From: Acidobacteriota bacterium | Lineage (GTDB): Bacteria; Acidobacteriota; Aminicenantia; S016-38 | Length of the DNA stretch: 64,000 nucleotides | Reading direction: 5' to 3' | Assembly (NCBI GenBank): GCA_015486055.1 | Contig: WFSJ01000047.1 | Span: forward strand, 1 to 64,000 | Shown here: positions 17,804 to 26,466 of the stretch, in pieces | How positions within the stretch are numbered: position 1 is the first letter of the stretch | Layout: each line of letters starts with the position of its first letter | Made by a program: the position numbers and the translations under genes | Notes under the pieces: model-generated | Told to the model about the DNA's origin: nothing | The model's input: only the letters and a program-made list of their open reading frames with translations | Database searches by the model: none

Positions 17804-18932
17804 TGTTCCCGTCGTATTTAAGAGTACAGGATGCGCCTCCATTGGAAACGAGAGTGAATGTGTAATCATTGCCCGGGTCGTAAGGAGGATATGGAAGATA
17901 TAGCTGATATTCACTGTCATCACTCGACCATCTCATCGTCCCTATACCTACAACTTCTATGGATATGTCATCCTCATCTTTTCCCCCTGATGGCTGACTA
18001 TTCAATGCAGATGTTGCATGAATCTCTATTTGATTGGTATTGCTATCCACATCAGCGGAACCATCTATTCCATCCATAAGAGTAGAGTCAGATTTGTAAG
18101 TTGCATCTACAAAAATGTGAAGTTTTCCTCCAAGGGGAACCTTCCCTATGAAGAACTTGGAATCCCCTCCATTGTAAACATTTCCCCAGAATGCCCATTT
18201 ACCATAAGGAATTCCTATCGGATTTCCATTAGAATCCTGAAAATATTTCTGCCCCCAATCTGTTTCTGTGCATATCCCCTTTCCAGAATCATCCTCCCCA
18301 TCTATAGGAAAACACACCTTGTATTTTATATAAGGAAAGTTTTCTACATCTTTAATCTTTGAGCTGAAATAAGTCGGATTCAACAGCTGATAATAATCCG
18401 AATTCCAGTGGTTAGAAACATTTATAGGAGAATCAGGATAATAAACATTATCCTGGTTCACAGAAGCAGTAGAATTTGACCAGTCTATCTGTCCATCAGG
18501 ACCTGCCGAGGCCAGTTGCCAAGTGTCAGGGTCAGAGCTTAAGGGCTTCATCTGGTACATATTCCCCCAAGGATCGAGAAAGTTCCCGTCGGCGTCCACC
18601 CTCTGAGGCGAAAGATAAGGTCCTTTCCATCCAATTATAACGCCGCTCCCTGAAGGCCACTCTTTGGGGTCTGGTCTATCGCAATTGTCAGAAGAAGGAA
18701 TCGCAAGACAGCGAAGATCAGGAGGAAGATTTCCCATATCACCATGATAACCAAAATTTGTCTTTCCATCCCCAAAAATGGCTTCATAAATTGTCTTAAG
18801 TTCGCTCTCTGCCCTTTTATACCTTTCCTGCTCTGTGCTTTTGAAAATCATCGGGGCTATAAGGGCTGCAAGAATCGCAACCACTGCAATTATGATTATT
18901 GCTTCAATAAGAGTGAAACCTTTTCCTTTCAT
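17781..18932 (-). CDS. Long GspG-like pseudopilin with C-terminal extension
   Basis: 383 aa. A short leader MKGKG is cleaved before FTLIEAIIIIAVVAILAALI (Glu5 present). The GspG signature follows: GWKGPYLSPQRV, LDPWGNMYQM and SAGPDG, ending about residue 155. It is followed by an N-S-T sequon and about 215 additional residues of Asp/Gly/Ser-rich, probably beta-sandwich sequence. Ordinary GspG proteins are about 140-150 aa, so this is a fusion of a pseudopilin with an extra surface domain. It lies just downstream of the oligosaccharyltransferase gene. Confidence 0.85.
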   Translation of the reverse strand: MKGKGFTLIEAIIIIAVVAILAALIAPMIFKSTEQERYKRAESELKTIYEAIFGDGKTNFGYHGDMGNLPPDLRCLAIPSSDNCDRPDPKEWPSGSGVIIGWKGPYLSPQRVDADGNFLDPWGNMYQMKPLSSDPDTWQLASAGPDGQIDWSNSTASVNQDNVYYPDSPINVSNHWNSDYYQLLNPTYFSSKIKDVENFPYIKYKVCFPIDGEDDSGKGICTETDWGQKYFQDSNGNPIGIPYGKWAFWGNVYNGGDSKFFIGKVPLGGKLHIFVDATYKSDSTLMDGIDGSADVDSNTNQIEIHATSALNSQPSGGKDEDDISIEVVGIGTMRWSSDDSEYQLYLPYPPYDPGNDYTFTLVSNGGASCTLKYDGNNEKGSCQ

Positions 18933-18982
18933 TTTTTCCCCCTTTTTCCTTTATTATTATAACACAATGAAAATTCATAAGA

Positions 18983-21058
18983 TTAAAGAATCTTGTATAC
19001 TACTATTTCAGGAAAATCACAGTATAAAAGTTGGTAAGAGGAAGGGTCAAAGTCAAGGAGAAGGTATAATCTATTGAAGTTTGTTCTGTAAACTTTTTCA
19101 TCCATCATAATACCGTAAATATTGCTCCCACTTATAAACAGCTCAAGGGTAACATCGCTCTTATTTTCCGGAAAATCAATCTCATTGCGGACCCTTTTTT
19201 CAACATTTACGAGAACAAGTCTCCTCAAAGATATCTCTTTACCATGGACGGTCTCAAAGACATGTTTTCTCTTTAGGTCTACAACTACTTTATCGCAGAT
19301 TATCACCTCTTTTTCGCTCCCATAATTGCATGCCTTGAGCCAGAGAGGAGGAATTCTCTTCCCCCCCCCTTTCTTCAGGTCCCATGTCCCGAAATAGTAA
19401 ATCCACCCGAACTTTGTGAGCATATCGCTTGTAAAGACAAGAAAAATTTCTTTTGAACTTTTCATTTCCTTTCTTGGTTTGAATTTTCCTCTTCTTAGAG
19501 AGCTCAAGAGCCTGATTTCTTTTCCGTTACATAGCATTTTTGAAAAATTATTGAGAAAGCCTGGCTTATCTGAAGAGAATGAAGAAGCGACCAGATAAAC
19601 TCTATCGCCAGGGTGAAAACCACCGTCAATAACCGTTGGAATTCCTGAGAGGAACTGTGCTGCATAACCCTTATCCCACCATGTCCAGAGGCAGGAATCC
19701 TTTGAGGAGTTCTTTTTTAACTCCGAAAGAACTCTGTATTGTGGAGGTGAAAGGATTGGTTTTGGTCTCAAAAAGAGGAAAACCCTGTTGTAAGCAGGCA
19801 TAAAAATAACAAATATGTAAGCGGCTATCAGGAGAAATCTCTTTAATCTTGCTTTGCTTTCCGGAAGATATTCAATCCCGTATGATATGGCTGCCCCAAA
19901 ACCAAGTCCTATAAAAGGAGATGCAAACATCAAATATCTCACCCCTGTAATAATGGAAGAGAAGCCGAGTGCAATGAAGGGAAAAAGAAGGAGAAGTTTT
20001 CTCCATTTTTTTATAAATAAAAGGAGAAATCCAAGAATTCCAATAATGGAAATCACCTGTGAACCAGAAGCAAATTTCAGAAACTCAGGAAAGTTCATCT
20101 TTGCAGCTTCTTTTACCGATATCATCACAGATGGAAAGATAGCACCGCTTATTTCCACTGGTGTTCTAAAGCCATATCCTATGATGTGAGCAAGAGCTGA
20201 GATAATGGAAGGATAAAATTTGCTCCCGGCTACTCCAGCTACTAAAGATGAAATAAGGGAAAATTTGAAAAATGATTTTGAGAATCTGTTTCCTGACGTT
20301 TTTTTTACTACAAAAATTAGAATTAAAGCCATGGCAAGATTGAGAATATTAATTCTTGAAAAGAGAAGGAAAAGGGAAATTTTAGTTAGAGAATTCCAGC
20401 TTCTATCATTTAAAAAAAGGAGAAATGCATAGATTAAAGCTATGGGGACAAGGAAAACAACTGCTGCGTTCCACCACCAGTCAAATAAAAAGAAAAAAAT
20501 CCCTGCAAGGGAAGGAAGAAGCAGAGAGGTGGATTCAATAGAAAGGTAAAGGAAATATGCGATGGAAAAGGGGAAGAAAAGATTCAGGCTATCTGTATCA
20601 AACCTTCCGAAATTTGTCCTGACTCCGTATACAGGGGTAAGAAGAGAAAAAATCACAGATGTAAATCCAGTAAATCCATTTTTTATTTCCCATCCCCAAA
20701 GAAGAAGGAAAATTACGGCCAAAGATGAAAGAATTGGAGGGAGGTAAAAAGCGACTTCCTCAATGTTAATCTTACCGATACTGGCAAGCCATGCCCCTAA
20801 ATAGCTGAGAAGAGAAGGTCTTCTAACATATGAGCCTTCTGGAGCACCTTTGAGATTATCTGCCTTCTTGTATTCCCCTTTTTGAATTTCACTCGCATAT
20901 CTTGCATAAATATAGGAATCATAACCTGTAAGGATGGATCTGTGGTCCTGGAAAATCCATTCTTGAAGCCGTGGATCTTTAAGCTGATGAAGAGGAACTA
21001 AAACTCTGACAAGGAGAACTGAAAGAAAAACTACAAAAATCCATCCCGCCTTTTTCAT
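18983..21058 (-). CDS. STT3/PglB/AglB-type oligosaccharyltransferase
   Basis: 691-aa membrane protein: about the first 430 residues are multiple transmembrane helices, the rest a soluble domain. It carries the STT3 motifs: an early catalytic Asp (LTGYDSYIYARYA), the second DxD loop (FGRFDTDSLNLFFP) and the signature WWDKG (CLWTWWDKGYAAQF), close to WWDYG of known enzymes. Such enzymes transfer a lipid-linked glycan to Asn in N-x-S/T on the outer side of the membrane. It lies between pseudopilin genes in the same direction, which points to pseudopilins as substrates. Start ATG 21058. Confidence 0.85.
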   Translation of the reverse strand: MKKAGWIFVVFLSVLLVRVLVPLHQLKDPRLQEWIFQDHRSILTGYDSYIYARYASEIQKGEYKKADNLKGAPEGSYVRRPSLLSYLGAWLASIGKINIEEVAFYLPPILSSLAVIFLLLWGWEIKNGFTGFTSVIFSLLTPVYGVRTNFGRFDTDSLNLFFPFSIAYFLYLSIESTSLLLPSLAGIFFFLFDWWWNAAVVFLVPIALIYAFLLFLNDRSWNSLTKISLFLLFSRINILNLAMALILIFVVKKTSGNRFSKSFFKFSLISSLVAGVAGSKFYPSIISALAHIIGYGFRTPVEISGAIFPSVMISVKEAAKMNFPEFLKFASGSQVISIIGILGFLLLFIKKWRKLLLLFPFIALGFSSIITGVRYLMFASPFIGLGFGAAISYGIEYLPESKARLKRFLLIAAYIFVIFMPAYNRVFLFLRPKPILSPPQYRVLSELKKNSSKDSCLWTWWDKGYAAQFLSGIPTVIDGGFHPGDRVYLVASSFSSDKPGFLNNFSKMLCNGKEIRLLSSLRRGKFKPRKEMKSSKEIFLVFTSDMLTKFGWIYYFGTWDLKKGGGKRIPPLWLKACNYGSEKEVIICDKVVVDLKRKHVFETVHGKEISLRRLVLVNVEKRVRNEIDFPENKSDVTLELFISGSNIYGIMMDEKVYRTNFNRLYLLLDFDPSSYQLLYCDFPEIVVYKIL

Positions 21059-21073
21059 AAATCCTATTTTAGC

Positions 21074-21106
21074 CCATAAAGAAAAAGTTTTTGCCTCTCT
21101 TTATGG
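21074..21106 (-). other. Inverted repeat in the leader of the oligosaccharyltransferase gene
   Basis: CCATAAAGA and its exact complement TCTTTATGG form a 9-bp stem with a 15-base loop between the pseudopilin stop and the oligosaccharyltransferase start. It could be a processing or attenuation hairpin. The 113-base gap also carries TTTGCCT three times on the plus strand (21090, 21115 and 21127). Confidence 0.45.
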
Positions 21107-21171
21107 CCAGAGATTTTGCCTACCTCTTTGCCTAAAGTTTCCCTTCCCTTCTATTGTTTCATTTCCTCATT

Positions 21172-21756
21172 TTACTGTATTGCATACCCTACATCATCCC
21201 CGCTTATATCACCAGTTCCGTTTGAATCTGTCTGAAAAACCCCATCAGGTCCTGCACTTATCACCCAGGCATGCTTCGTCGTATCAGGGGATGTTCCTCC
21301 TTCAAGGTGAGCCACATTTATAACATAAGCCCATCCCCATGGGTCAAGTCTCGTATCATTTATATAGGGTCCATTCCACGCAGGGAAATTATGAGGATTC
21401 GGGTCTATTTTCGTGTAATGATTTCCCGCGTCTATAAGTTCGTAATAAATTGTTTCAGAAGAAGTTATTCCTCCTGCCCATGGAGAAGCGACTTTATTTA
21501 AATCAACATCTGGTTTTGTCCCAACAAGATAATCAACTGCGTCGCCTGTGCTGTTTTCTATTGACCATTTTAGAAGATCAGTTCTGCATTGAATCATTCC
21601 CTTCGCAATTGTCTGAACATCTGAACGAGCCCTCGCTATTTTTGCATCTAAAACATTTTTCTCAACTGTAGGAACCAAAATCGCAACAAGAACAGCAATG
21701 ACAACTATTACTACTACAATTTCTATGAGCGTAAAACCTCTTTTCCTATTTTTCAT
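21172..21756 (-). CDS. GspG-like pseudopilin
   Basis: 194 aa. Prepilin leader MKNRKRG, then FTLIEIVVVIVVIAVLVAIL with Glu5. The globular part carries the GspG calcium-site signature: AWNGPYINDTRLDPWGWAY and VISAGPDG. It contains N-D-T and, after AGPDG, D-S-N-G-T, the extended D/E-x-N-x-S/T sequon used by bacterial oligosaccharyltransferases. It lies 37 bases downstream of its paralogue and upstream of the oligosaccharyltransferase. It is a candidate subunit of a type II secretion-like pseudopilus or a type IV pilus. Confidence 0.9.
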   Translation of the reverse strand: MKNRKRGFTLIEIVVVIVVIAVLVAILVPTVEKNVLDAKIARARSDVQTIAKGMIQCRTDLLKWSIENSTGDAVDYLVGTKPDVDLNKVASPWAGGITSSETIYYELIDAGNHYTKIDPNPHNFPAWNGPYINDTRLDPWGWAYVINVAHLEGGTSPDTTKHAWVISAGPDGVFQTDSNGTGDISGDDVGYAIQ

Positions 21757-21793
21757 TTCTATCTGATAAGAGAGGGAAATTCCCCCTTAAATT

Positions 21794-22378
21794 CTACCTG
21801 AGTCTCACCCCTATATCATCATTAGAAAGAGCAGCAGAGCTCCGCGCTTGGGTTGAATTTGTGTCTGCTACACCATCCGGACCAGCTGACCATACCCACA
21901 TTGCATTGCTTCCTGTAGCATCCTTAACATTAGATGAATATTGGTGTCCCCAGGGGTCAGGCTTTACTTCATTGATATAAGGACCATTCCAACACATCTC
22001 TTGGGTAGGCGCAGTGCATGCAGTATAACCGGGAGCATTGGAAATGAGCTGGTTTTCAAATGTGTCATAGCCGTTATCTGCACCAGACCACCAGTGATAA
22101 CCATTAGGGTCGCTTCCAGCAGTTCCGTTTGCAGTTATGAGAAAGTCAACTGCCGTTGGTGGACTTGTGGTTGCATCACTATACATTGGCCATATTCCAA
22201 GATCTTTGTAGAATGATGCCATAGCTGCACCGACAACCTGAACTTCGTTTTTTGCCCTTGCTATCTTTGCATCCTGAATGTTCTTCTCAATTGTTGGAAC
22301 GAGAATGGCTGCGAGTATAGCAACTACTGCAAGGACTACTACCATCTCAATGAGAGTAAATCCTCTTTTCCCTTTCAT
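21794..22378 (-). CDS. GspG-like pseudopilin, first gene of the cluster
   Basis: 194 aa. Leader MKGKRG and FTLIEMVVVLAVVAILAAIL (Glu5 present). The GspG signature is CWNGPYINEVKPDPWGHQY and WSAGPDG. It carries the extended sequon D-T-N-S-T eight residues past AGPDG and a second N-G-T upstream. SD GGAGGTG and a good promoter precede it, so it probably heads the transcript through the second pseudopilin, oligosaccharyltransferase and both long pseudopilins. Being promoter-proximal it may be the most abundant subunit. Confidence 0.9.
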   Translation of the reverse strand: MKGKRGFTLIEMVVVLAVVAILAAILVPTIEKNIQDAKIARAKNEVQVVGAAMASFYKDLGIWPMYSDATTSPPTAVDFLITANGTAGSDPNGYHWWSGADNGYDTFENQLISNAPGYTACTAPTQEMCWNGPYINEVKPDPWGHQYSSNVKDATGSNAMWVWSAGPDGVADTNSTQARSSAALSNDDIGVRLR

Positions 22379-22418
22379 TTTTCACCTCCATTTTTACAAT
22401 AATTTTTCATTAATTTAT

Positions 22419-22446
22419 ATTATAGCACATTATAAACATTTTTCAA
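22419..22446 (-). promoter_or_regulatory. Promoter of the pseudopilin-oligosaccharyltransferase cluster
   Basis: On the minus strand TTGAAA (22441-22446), a 16-base spacer and a perfect TATAAT (22419-22424). The leader would be about 34 bases and carries GGAGGTG six bases before ATG 22378. Confidence 0.75.
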
Positions 22447-22515
22447 GTATTAACTGTAAATTACATAAAAAAAATGAAATATTCGACCAAATAAAGTGTT
22501 TTAAAACTTGTCTTT

Positions 22516-23709
22516 TTAATGTATGCTTTTCAGGGTCAAGAGAGCTTCACTGGCTATCTGCCCCTCAAACTTTTCAAGCTCTGATGGAGATGGATTCTTC
22601 TCAAGAAATTCATCTGTCCTTTTTAGAATTTCCCTTTCTTTCCTCAAAATTATTGGAAGCCATCCCCTGCCTTTTTTATTTTCAAGACGAATAAGATCAA
22701 GGTATCTCTTCCTATCTCCTCCCTTTAAGGGCCTCAAAAGAGCCTTGAGCCTCATAGATTCCCTCAATATTGGAGCTACATCACCATCCCATAGAGCGGC
22801 TGGAGGTTCCCCTACCCTTACCCATAAAGGAACCGCCATGGAGCATAAAGGTTCTCCAAGAATAACCCACATTGTGGATTTATCAGGATTCCTCCCCTTT
22901 TTTACCCCGTGAAATACTACTGCACTCGCAGTGATTGACCTATCTATGGAATCCCCTGTGTATATCCAGAAGGGTTTATCTGGGGATATTTCTTTCCAAT
23001 TCTCCACAGGAGGGACAGGAAGAAGAGGATTTCCAATGTCCCTTGTGACATTCTGTAGAATATAATTGTAAGAGAGTTTCTTCACCCTTTTAAAAAGTTC
23101 CGATGCCCTCTGGAATCTTATGTATCCTGCACCCTTATAGGGCTTTCCGCTCCTTGCAAAATTGGTATTTACTATGTATTTTTCAGGAAAATCCTCTGCA
23201 TTTAATCTCCTGTATCCATGATTGTAAACTTCAAATACAGCAGCTCCTCCTGTCGCATCTATTATTCCATAATTGGCAAGACTGCCGAGATGAGGACCGA
23301 GGTTTTTTCTGAGGTAATTTTCAAAATCATCCGCACTGGCACAGTTCCTTAAAGCATCAGCCATTATTATCCCTTCAAGATCACTCGTTTCCCTGGGATT
23401 TGATGGTAAATTATATGCAACGGAGTTAATTATGGCAAATCCTGCAGAATTAATACCTGCATAAACCCATCTTCCAGAAGTATCTTCACCGTTCACAAGA
23501 GCGAGATAGCTGTAAGGCTTTTCCTTAACGAATATTACCTTATTATAAAGTTCACCTGTATCCCTGTTTTTCCACAGAAGTGGAGCTCCATCTGCTGTTG
23601 CACCACTGCTGATTACCGCTGTTGTGCATTCTTCTCCTGACAAATGCATGGAAATGAGGAAGAAAAATGCAATCCCCACAGAAAAGATAAAGAGGAATAT
23701 TTTTCTCAC
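22516..23709 (-). CDS. Exported Ntn-hydrolase, peptidase C45/acyltransferase-like
   Basis: About 397 aa. A signal sequence (VRKIFLFIFSVGIAFFFLISM) is followed by EECTTAVISSGATADGAPLLWKN, cut here at the likely N-terminal nucleophile Cys that opens the Ntn fold of C45/C69-type enzymes. Downstream NRDTGE, GRWVYAGINSAGFAIINS and GSLANYGIIDATGG fit the family. It probably hydrolyses a linear amide or dipeptide in the periplasm after self-processing. GTG 23709 is chosen because AGGAGG lies four bases upstream; the ATG at 23724 is upstream of that SD. It follows the coiled-coil protein gene by 28 bases. Confidence 0.75.
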   Translation of the reverse strand: MRKIFLFIFSVGIAFFFLISMHLSGEECTTAVISSGATADGAPLLWKNRDTGELYNKVIFVKEKPYSYLALVNGEDTSGRWVYAGINSAGFAIINSVAYNLPSNPRETSDLEGIIMADALRNCASADDFENYLRKNLGPHLGSLANYGIIDATGGAAVFEVYNHGYRRLNAEDFPEKYIVNTNFARSGKPYKGAGYIRFQRASELFKRVKKLSYNYILQNVTRDIGNPLLPVPPVENWKEISPDKPFWIYTGDSIDRSITASAVVFHGVKKGRNPDKSTMWVILGEPLCSMAVPLWVRVGEPPAALWDGDVAPILRESMRLKALLRPLKGGDRKRYLDLIRLENKKGRGWLPIILRKEREILKRTDEFLEKNPSPSELEKFEGQIASEALLTLKSIH

Positions 23710-23737
23710 AATCCCTCCTAACATTATACGGATTTTA

Positions 23738-24259
23738 TTATCTTATCCATCCTGGGGGAATTCCTTCCTTTCTTGCCTCATTGTATAGGTTCTCAAGTTC
23801 CTTTTCAGCATTTGCAAGATCTGCTTTAGCCTGTTGTAATGCTCCTTTTGCCTTTTCAAGTTCTTCCTTTACCCTCGCCTGGGCAAAGGGCCTCTGTTCC
23901 AATAAGAACTGGTTGCTCAGCCCATTTACCTTAGTATTGAGCTCTTGAATCTTCTTCCTCAATTTGTTTATTTTCTCATATATTGCTTTTCGTCTTCCTG
24001 ACCACCATTTTTTATCCTTTTTCTGCCCTGGCTTTAGCGTCTTTTCAGGAAATTCCTTGGTGCCTGCTGTCTCTGTTGAAGGGGAATATGCTTTTCCTAA
24101 AATATTCAGAGAAGAGGTGGATCTCCCCAAATCTACATTCGTTATCACTTTGGTTTTTACGCTCTTTTTTCTTCTCTTCTTCTCCTTCTTTGAAAGTTCC
24201 ACAAGAGGAGATTGGGAAAGAAGAAATCCAATTATTAGAAGAAGTGCAAACCTTCTCAT
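23738..24259 (-). CDS. Small exported coiled-coil protein (PPGWIR C-terminus)
   Basis: 173 aa: signal peptide (MRRFALLLIIGFLLSQS), a very basic segment (KKEKKRRKKSVKTK), a linker, WWSGRRKAIYEKINKLRKK and a long Ala/Glu/Lys coiled coil (about residues 85-165), ending EGIPPGWIR. I recall similar exported coiled-coil proteins ending PPGWLR/PGWLR in Acidobacteriota, but cannot name a family. SD AGGAGGAGG precedes ATG 24259. It lies 25 bases after rel and before the Ntn hydrolase. Function unknown. Confidence 0.7.
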   Translation of the reverse strand: MRRFALLLIIGFLLSQSPLVELSKKEKKRRKKSVKTKVITNVDLGRSTSSLNILGKAYSPSTETAGTKEFPEKTLKPGQKKDKKWWSGRRKAIYEKINKLRKKIQELNTKVNGLSNQFLLEQRPFAQARVKEELEKAKGALQQAKADLANAEKELENLYNEARKEGIPPGWIR

Positions 24260-24284
24260 CTTTTCCTCCTCCTAAATTATAATA

Positions 24285-26402
24285 TCAAACAATGCGAAAT
24301 TCCAGTATTTCCTCTTGAGAATTGAAGATTGAAGATATTCCTTTCCATTGCTTCGAATCATCTATTTCAAGGGTAATATTCACAGATGCTGTGCCGTCTC
24401 CTAAGCTTTCAGCCCCTACATTTGCAACATTAACATGAAATTTAGAGATAAGCTCAAGGATCTCCTTCAATATGCCGGGCCTGTCTATCACCTTTAATCT
24501 GAGGGGAAGCGTTTGTTTTTCTGGTCCTTTGGCCCATTGAGCCTCTTTTATTTTTGAGGGATTAAGTAAGCCCTGGAGATATAAGGGACAGTTCTTTGAG
24601 TGTATTTTTATCCCCCTATTTGTAACATAAGCTATTATTTCTTCCCCTTTTATCGGGTTGCAGCATTTGGCAAATTCTACCTCTATGTTTTCTATACCCT
24701 CAACCACAACTCCTGGCCTTGAAATTTCCCTTTCCTTTTTCTTTTTTTCCTCCCTCATTCTGTCAGGGAATATTTTTTTGAGAAGTTTCCATGTGGGAGC
24801 AATTGATTCCTTGCCCAAAAGGTAGTAAAAATAATCAACATCTGAAATATTTATGTTTTTAAGCCTCCTTTCAAGCTCTTCTTCGCCGATTTCTCCTATA
24901 AGTTTCGAGTTCTTCTTGAGGAATTCCTCCCATATTTTCTTACCTATGGGGACAACTTCGCTCTTTTCCGTTTTCTTGAACCAGCTTTTTATTTTCTGCC
25001 TTGCCCTTTGAGTTTTTACATAGTTCAGCCAATCAACAGAAGGATTTGCTCTTGGATCAGTTATAATCTCAACAACCTGCCCCGATTGAAGTGGCTTCCT
25101 TAATGAGTATTTTCTACCATTCACCTTGGCGCCTGCCGCACGGTGCCCTACCTCCGTATGGACAGCATATGCAAAATCAAGGGGGGTGGAACCCACAGGA
25201 AGTTCAATTGTATGGCCTTTTGGTGTTTGGACATATACAACTTCTTTAATCTCAAGACTTTCCCCCATTCTTTTTATAAGCTTCTTACCTCCCTCTGGAT
25301 TTTCCTCCTTAAGTTCTCTTACAAAATCGAGGGCTTCTTTTATATAGCTTTTGTCCTTTTTATAAGCAAGATGGGAGGCAGAACCGAACTCGGCCTCTCT
25401 GTGCATCTCTTCTGTTCTTATTTGAATCTCAAATTTGTCCTTACCAGCAATTACAGTTGTATGAAGGGACCTGTACCCATTGGGCTTCGGACTTGCAATC
25501 CAATCCCTCAATCTTGATTGTATCGGTGTCCATTCTTGGTGGACAAGTCCCAGAATTTGATAGCACTTATCTACTGAATCAGTAATCACTCTAAGGGCAA
25601 GAAGGTCATCTATTCCTTCAAGACTCAGCCCCTTTTTTCTCATTTTATTGTAAATACTATAGAGTCTTTTCACCCTGTACTCAATCCTAAATGGAATTTT
25701 TTCCCTCTTTAAAAGCTTGCTCACCATAGTTTCCATAGTAAGAAGTTTCTTTTCAAATATTTTCCTTTTTAAGCTTAGAAGCTTGTCCAATCTTGAGTAT
25801 TCCTTTGGATATATGTATTTGAAACTCAGGTCCTCAAGCTCCCCTTTTACCCTTCCCATACCCATCATATGAGCTACAGGAACATAAATTGTGAGGGTTT
25901 CTTCTGCTATCCTCGCCCTCTTTTGTGGGGAAAGATATTGGAGAGTTTTCATGTTGTGCAACCTATCTGCAAGTTTTACCTTTAAAACCCTTGGCTCATC
26001 AAGGGATGATAGAAAGAGTTTTAAGATGGATGCCACCTGCCTTTCCGTTGAGGAAAAACCTTTACCCTCCACTTCTGGCATTTTAACCTTTGATAACTTG
26101 GTAAGGGCATCAACAATGAATGCAACCTCTTTACCAAATAGTTTCTTGAGTTCTTCCTTTGGAACATCCGCGTCTTCCATCACATCGTGAAGGAGACCAG
26201 ATACTATTGTGGTTAAGTCAGACTCCCATTCAGCTAATATATACGCTACACTTATGGGATGATATAGATAAGGTTCACCAGAGGCTCTGAGCTGACCTTT
26301 ATGTGCCTTGGCAGCAAACACTTCTGCTTTTCTCAAAAAAGATATATTGGCAGTAGGGATCTTTTCTAAAACAAGTTCTTCAAGATCATCATATCTTAAC
26401 AA
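24285..26402 (-). CDS. rel: Bifunctional (p)ppGpp synthetase/hydrolase
   Basis: 705 aa with the RelA/SpoT order: HD hydrolase domain (YLYHPISVAYILAEW, LLHDVMEDADV, LADRLHNMKTLQYL), synthetase domain (ALRVITDSVDKCYQILGLVH, KPNGYRSLHTTVI, FEIQIRTEEMHREAEFG), TGS domain (VYVQTPKGHTIELPVGSTP) and C-terminal ACT domain (LRLKVIDRPGILKEILELIS). The HD motif is intact, so both making and breaking of the alarmone is expected. The start is TTG 26402, about ten bases after GAGGG. Confidence 0.93.
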   Translation of the reverse strand: MLRYDDLEELVLEKIPTANISFLRKAEVFAAKAHKGQLRASGEPYLYHPISVAYILAEWESDLTTIVSGLLHDVMEDADVPKEELKKLFGKEVAFIVDALTKLSKVKMPEVEGKGFSSTERQVASILKLFLSSLDEPRVLKVKLADRLHNMKTLQYLSPQKRARIAEETLTIYVPVAHMMGMGRVKGELEDLSFKYIYPKEYSRLDKLLSLKRKIFEKKLLTMETMVSKLLKREKIPFRIEYRVKRLYSIYNKMRKKGLSLEGIDDLLALRVITDSVDKCYQILGLVHQEWTPIQSRLRDWIASPKPNGYRSLHTTVIAGKDKFEIQIRTEEMHREAEFGSASHLAYKKDKSYIKEALDFVRELKEENPEGGKKLIKRMGESLEIKEVVYVQTPKGHTIELPVGSTPLDFAYAVHTEVGHRAAGAKVNGRKYSLRKPLQSGQVVEIITDPRANPSVDWLNYVKTQRARQKIKSWFKKTEKSEVVPIGKKIWEEFLKKNSKLIGEIGEEELERRLKNINISDVDYFYYLLGKESIAPTWKLLKKIFPDRMREEKKKKEREISRPGVVVEGIENIEVEFAKCCNPIKGEEIIAYVTNRGIKIHSKNCPLYLQGLLNPSKIKEAQWAKGPEKQTLPLRLKVIDRPGILKEILELISKFHVNVANVGAESLGDGTASVNITLEIDDSKQWKGISSIFNSQEEILEFRIV

Positions 26403-26424
26403 TAATTTTTTCCCTCTTTATATA

Positions 26425-26453
26425 ATTATAGCAATTTCGTGGTAAAATACCAA
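26425..26453 (-). promoter_or_regulatory. Promoter of rel
   Basis: On the minus strand TTGGTA (26448-26453), 17-base spacer, perfect TATAAT (26425-26430), giving a leader of about 16 bases before the TTG start. It interleaves with the divergent rpoZ promoter. Confidence 0.65.
26440..26448 (+). promoter_or_regulatory. Extended -10 of rpoZ
   Basis: TGGTAAAAT is an extended -10. Transcription from about 26455 leaves GGAGGG just before ATG 26467. No clear -35. Confidence 0.45.
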
Positions 26454-26466
26454 ATGGAGGGAACAA

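Noticed and set aside
22447..22515. AT-rich inverted repeat after the Ntn hydrolase gene as a terminator
   Set aside because: The AAGTGTTTTAAAACTT stem is weak and has no proper T-run on the minus strand.
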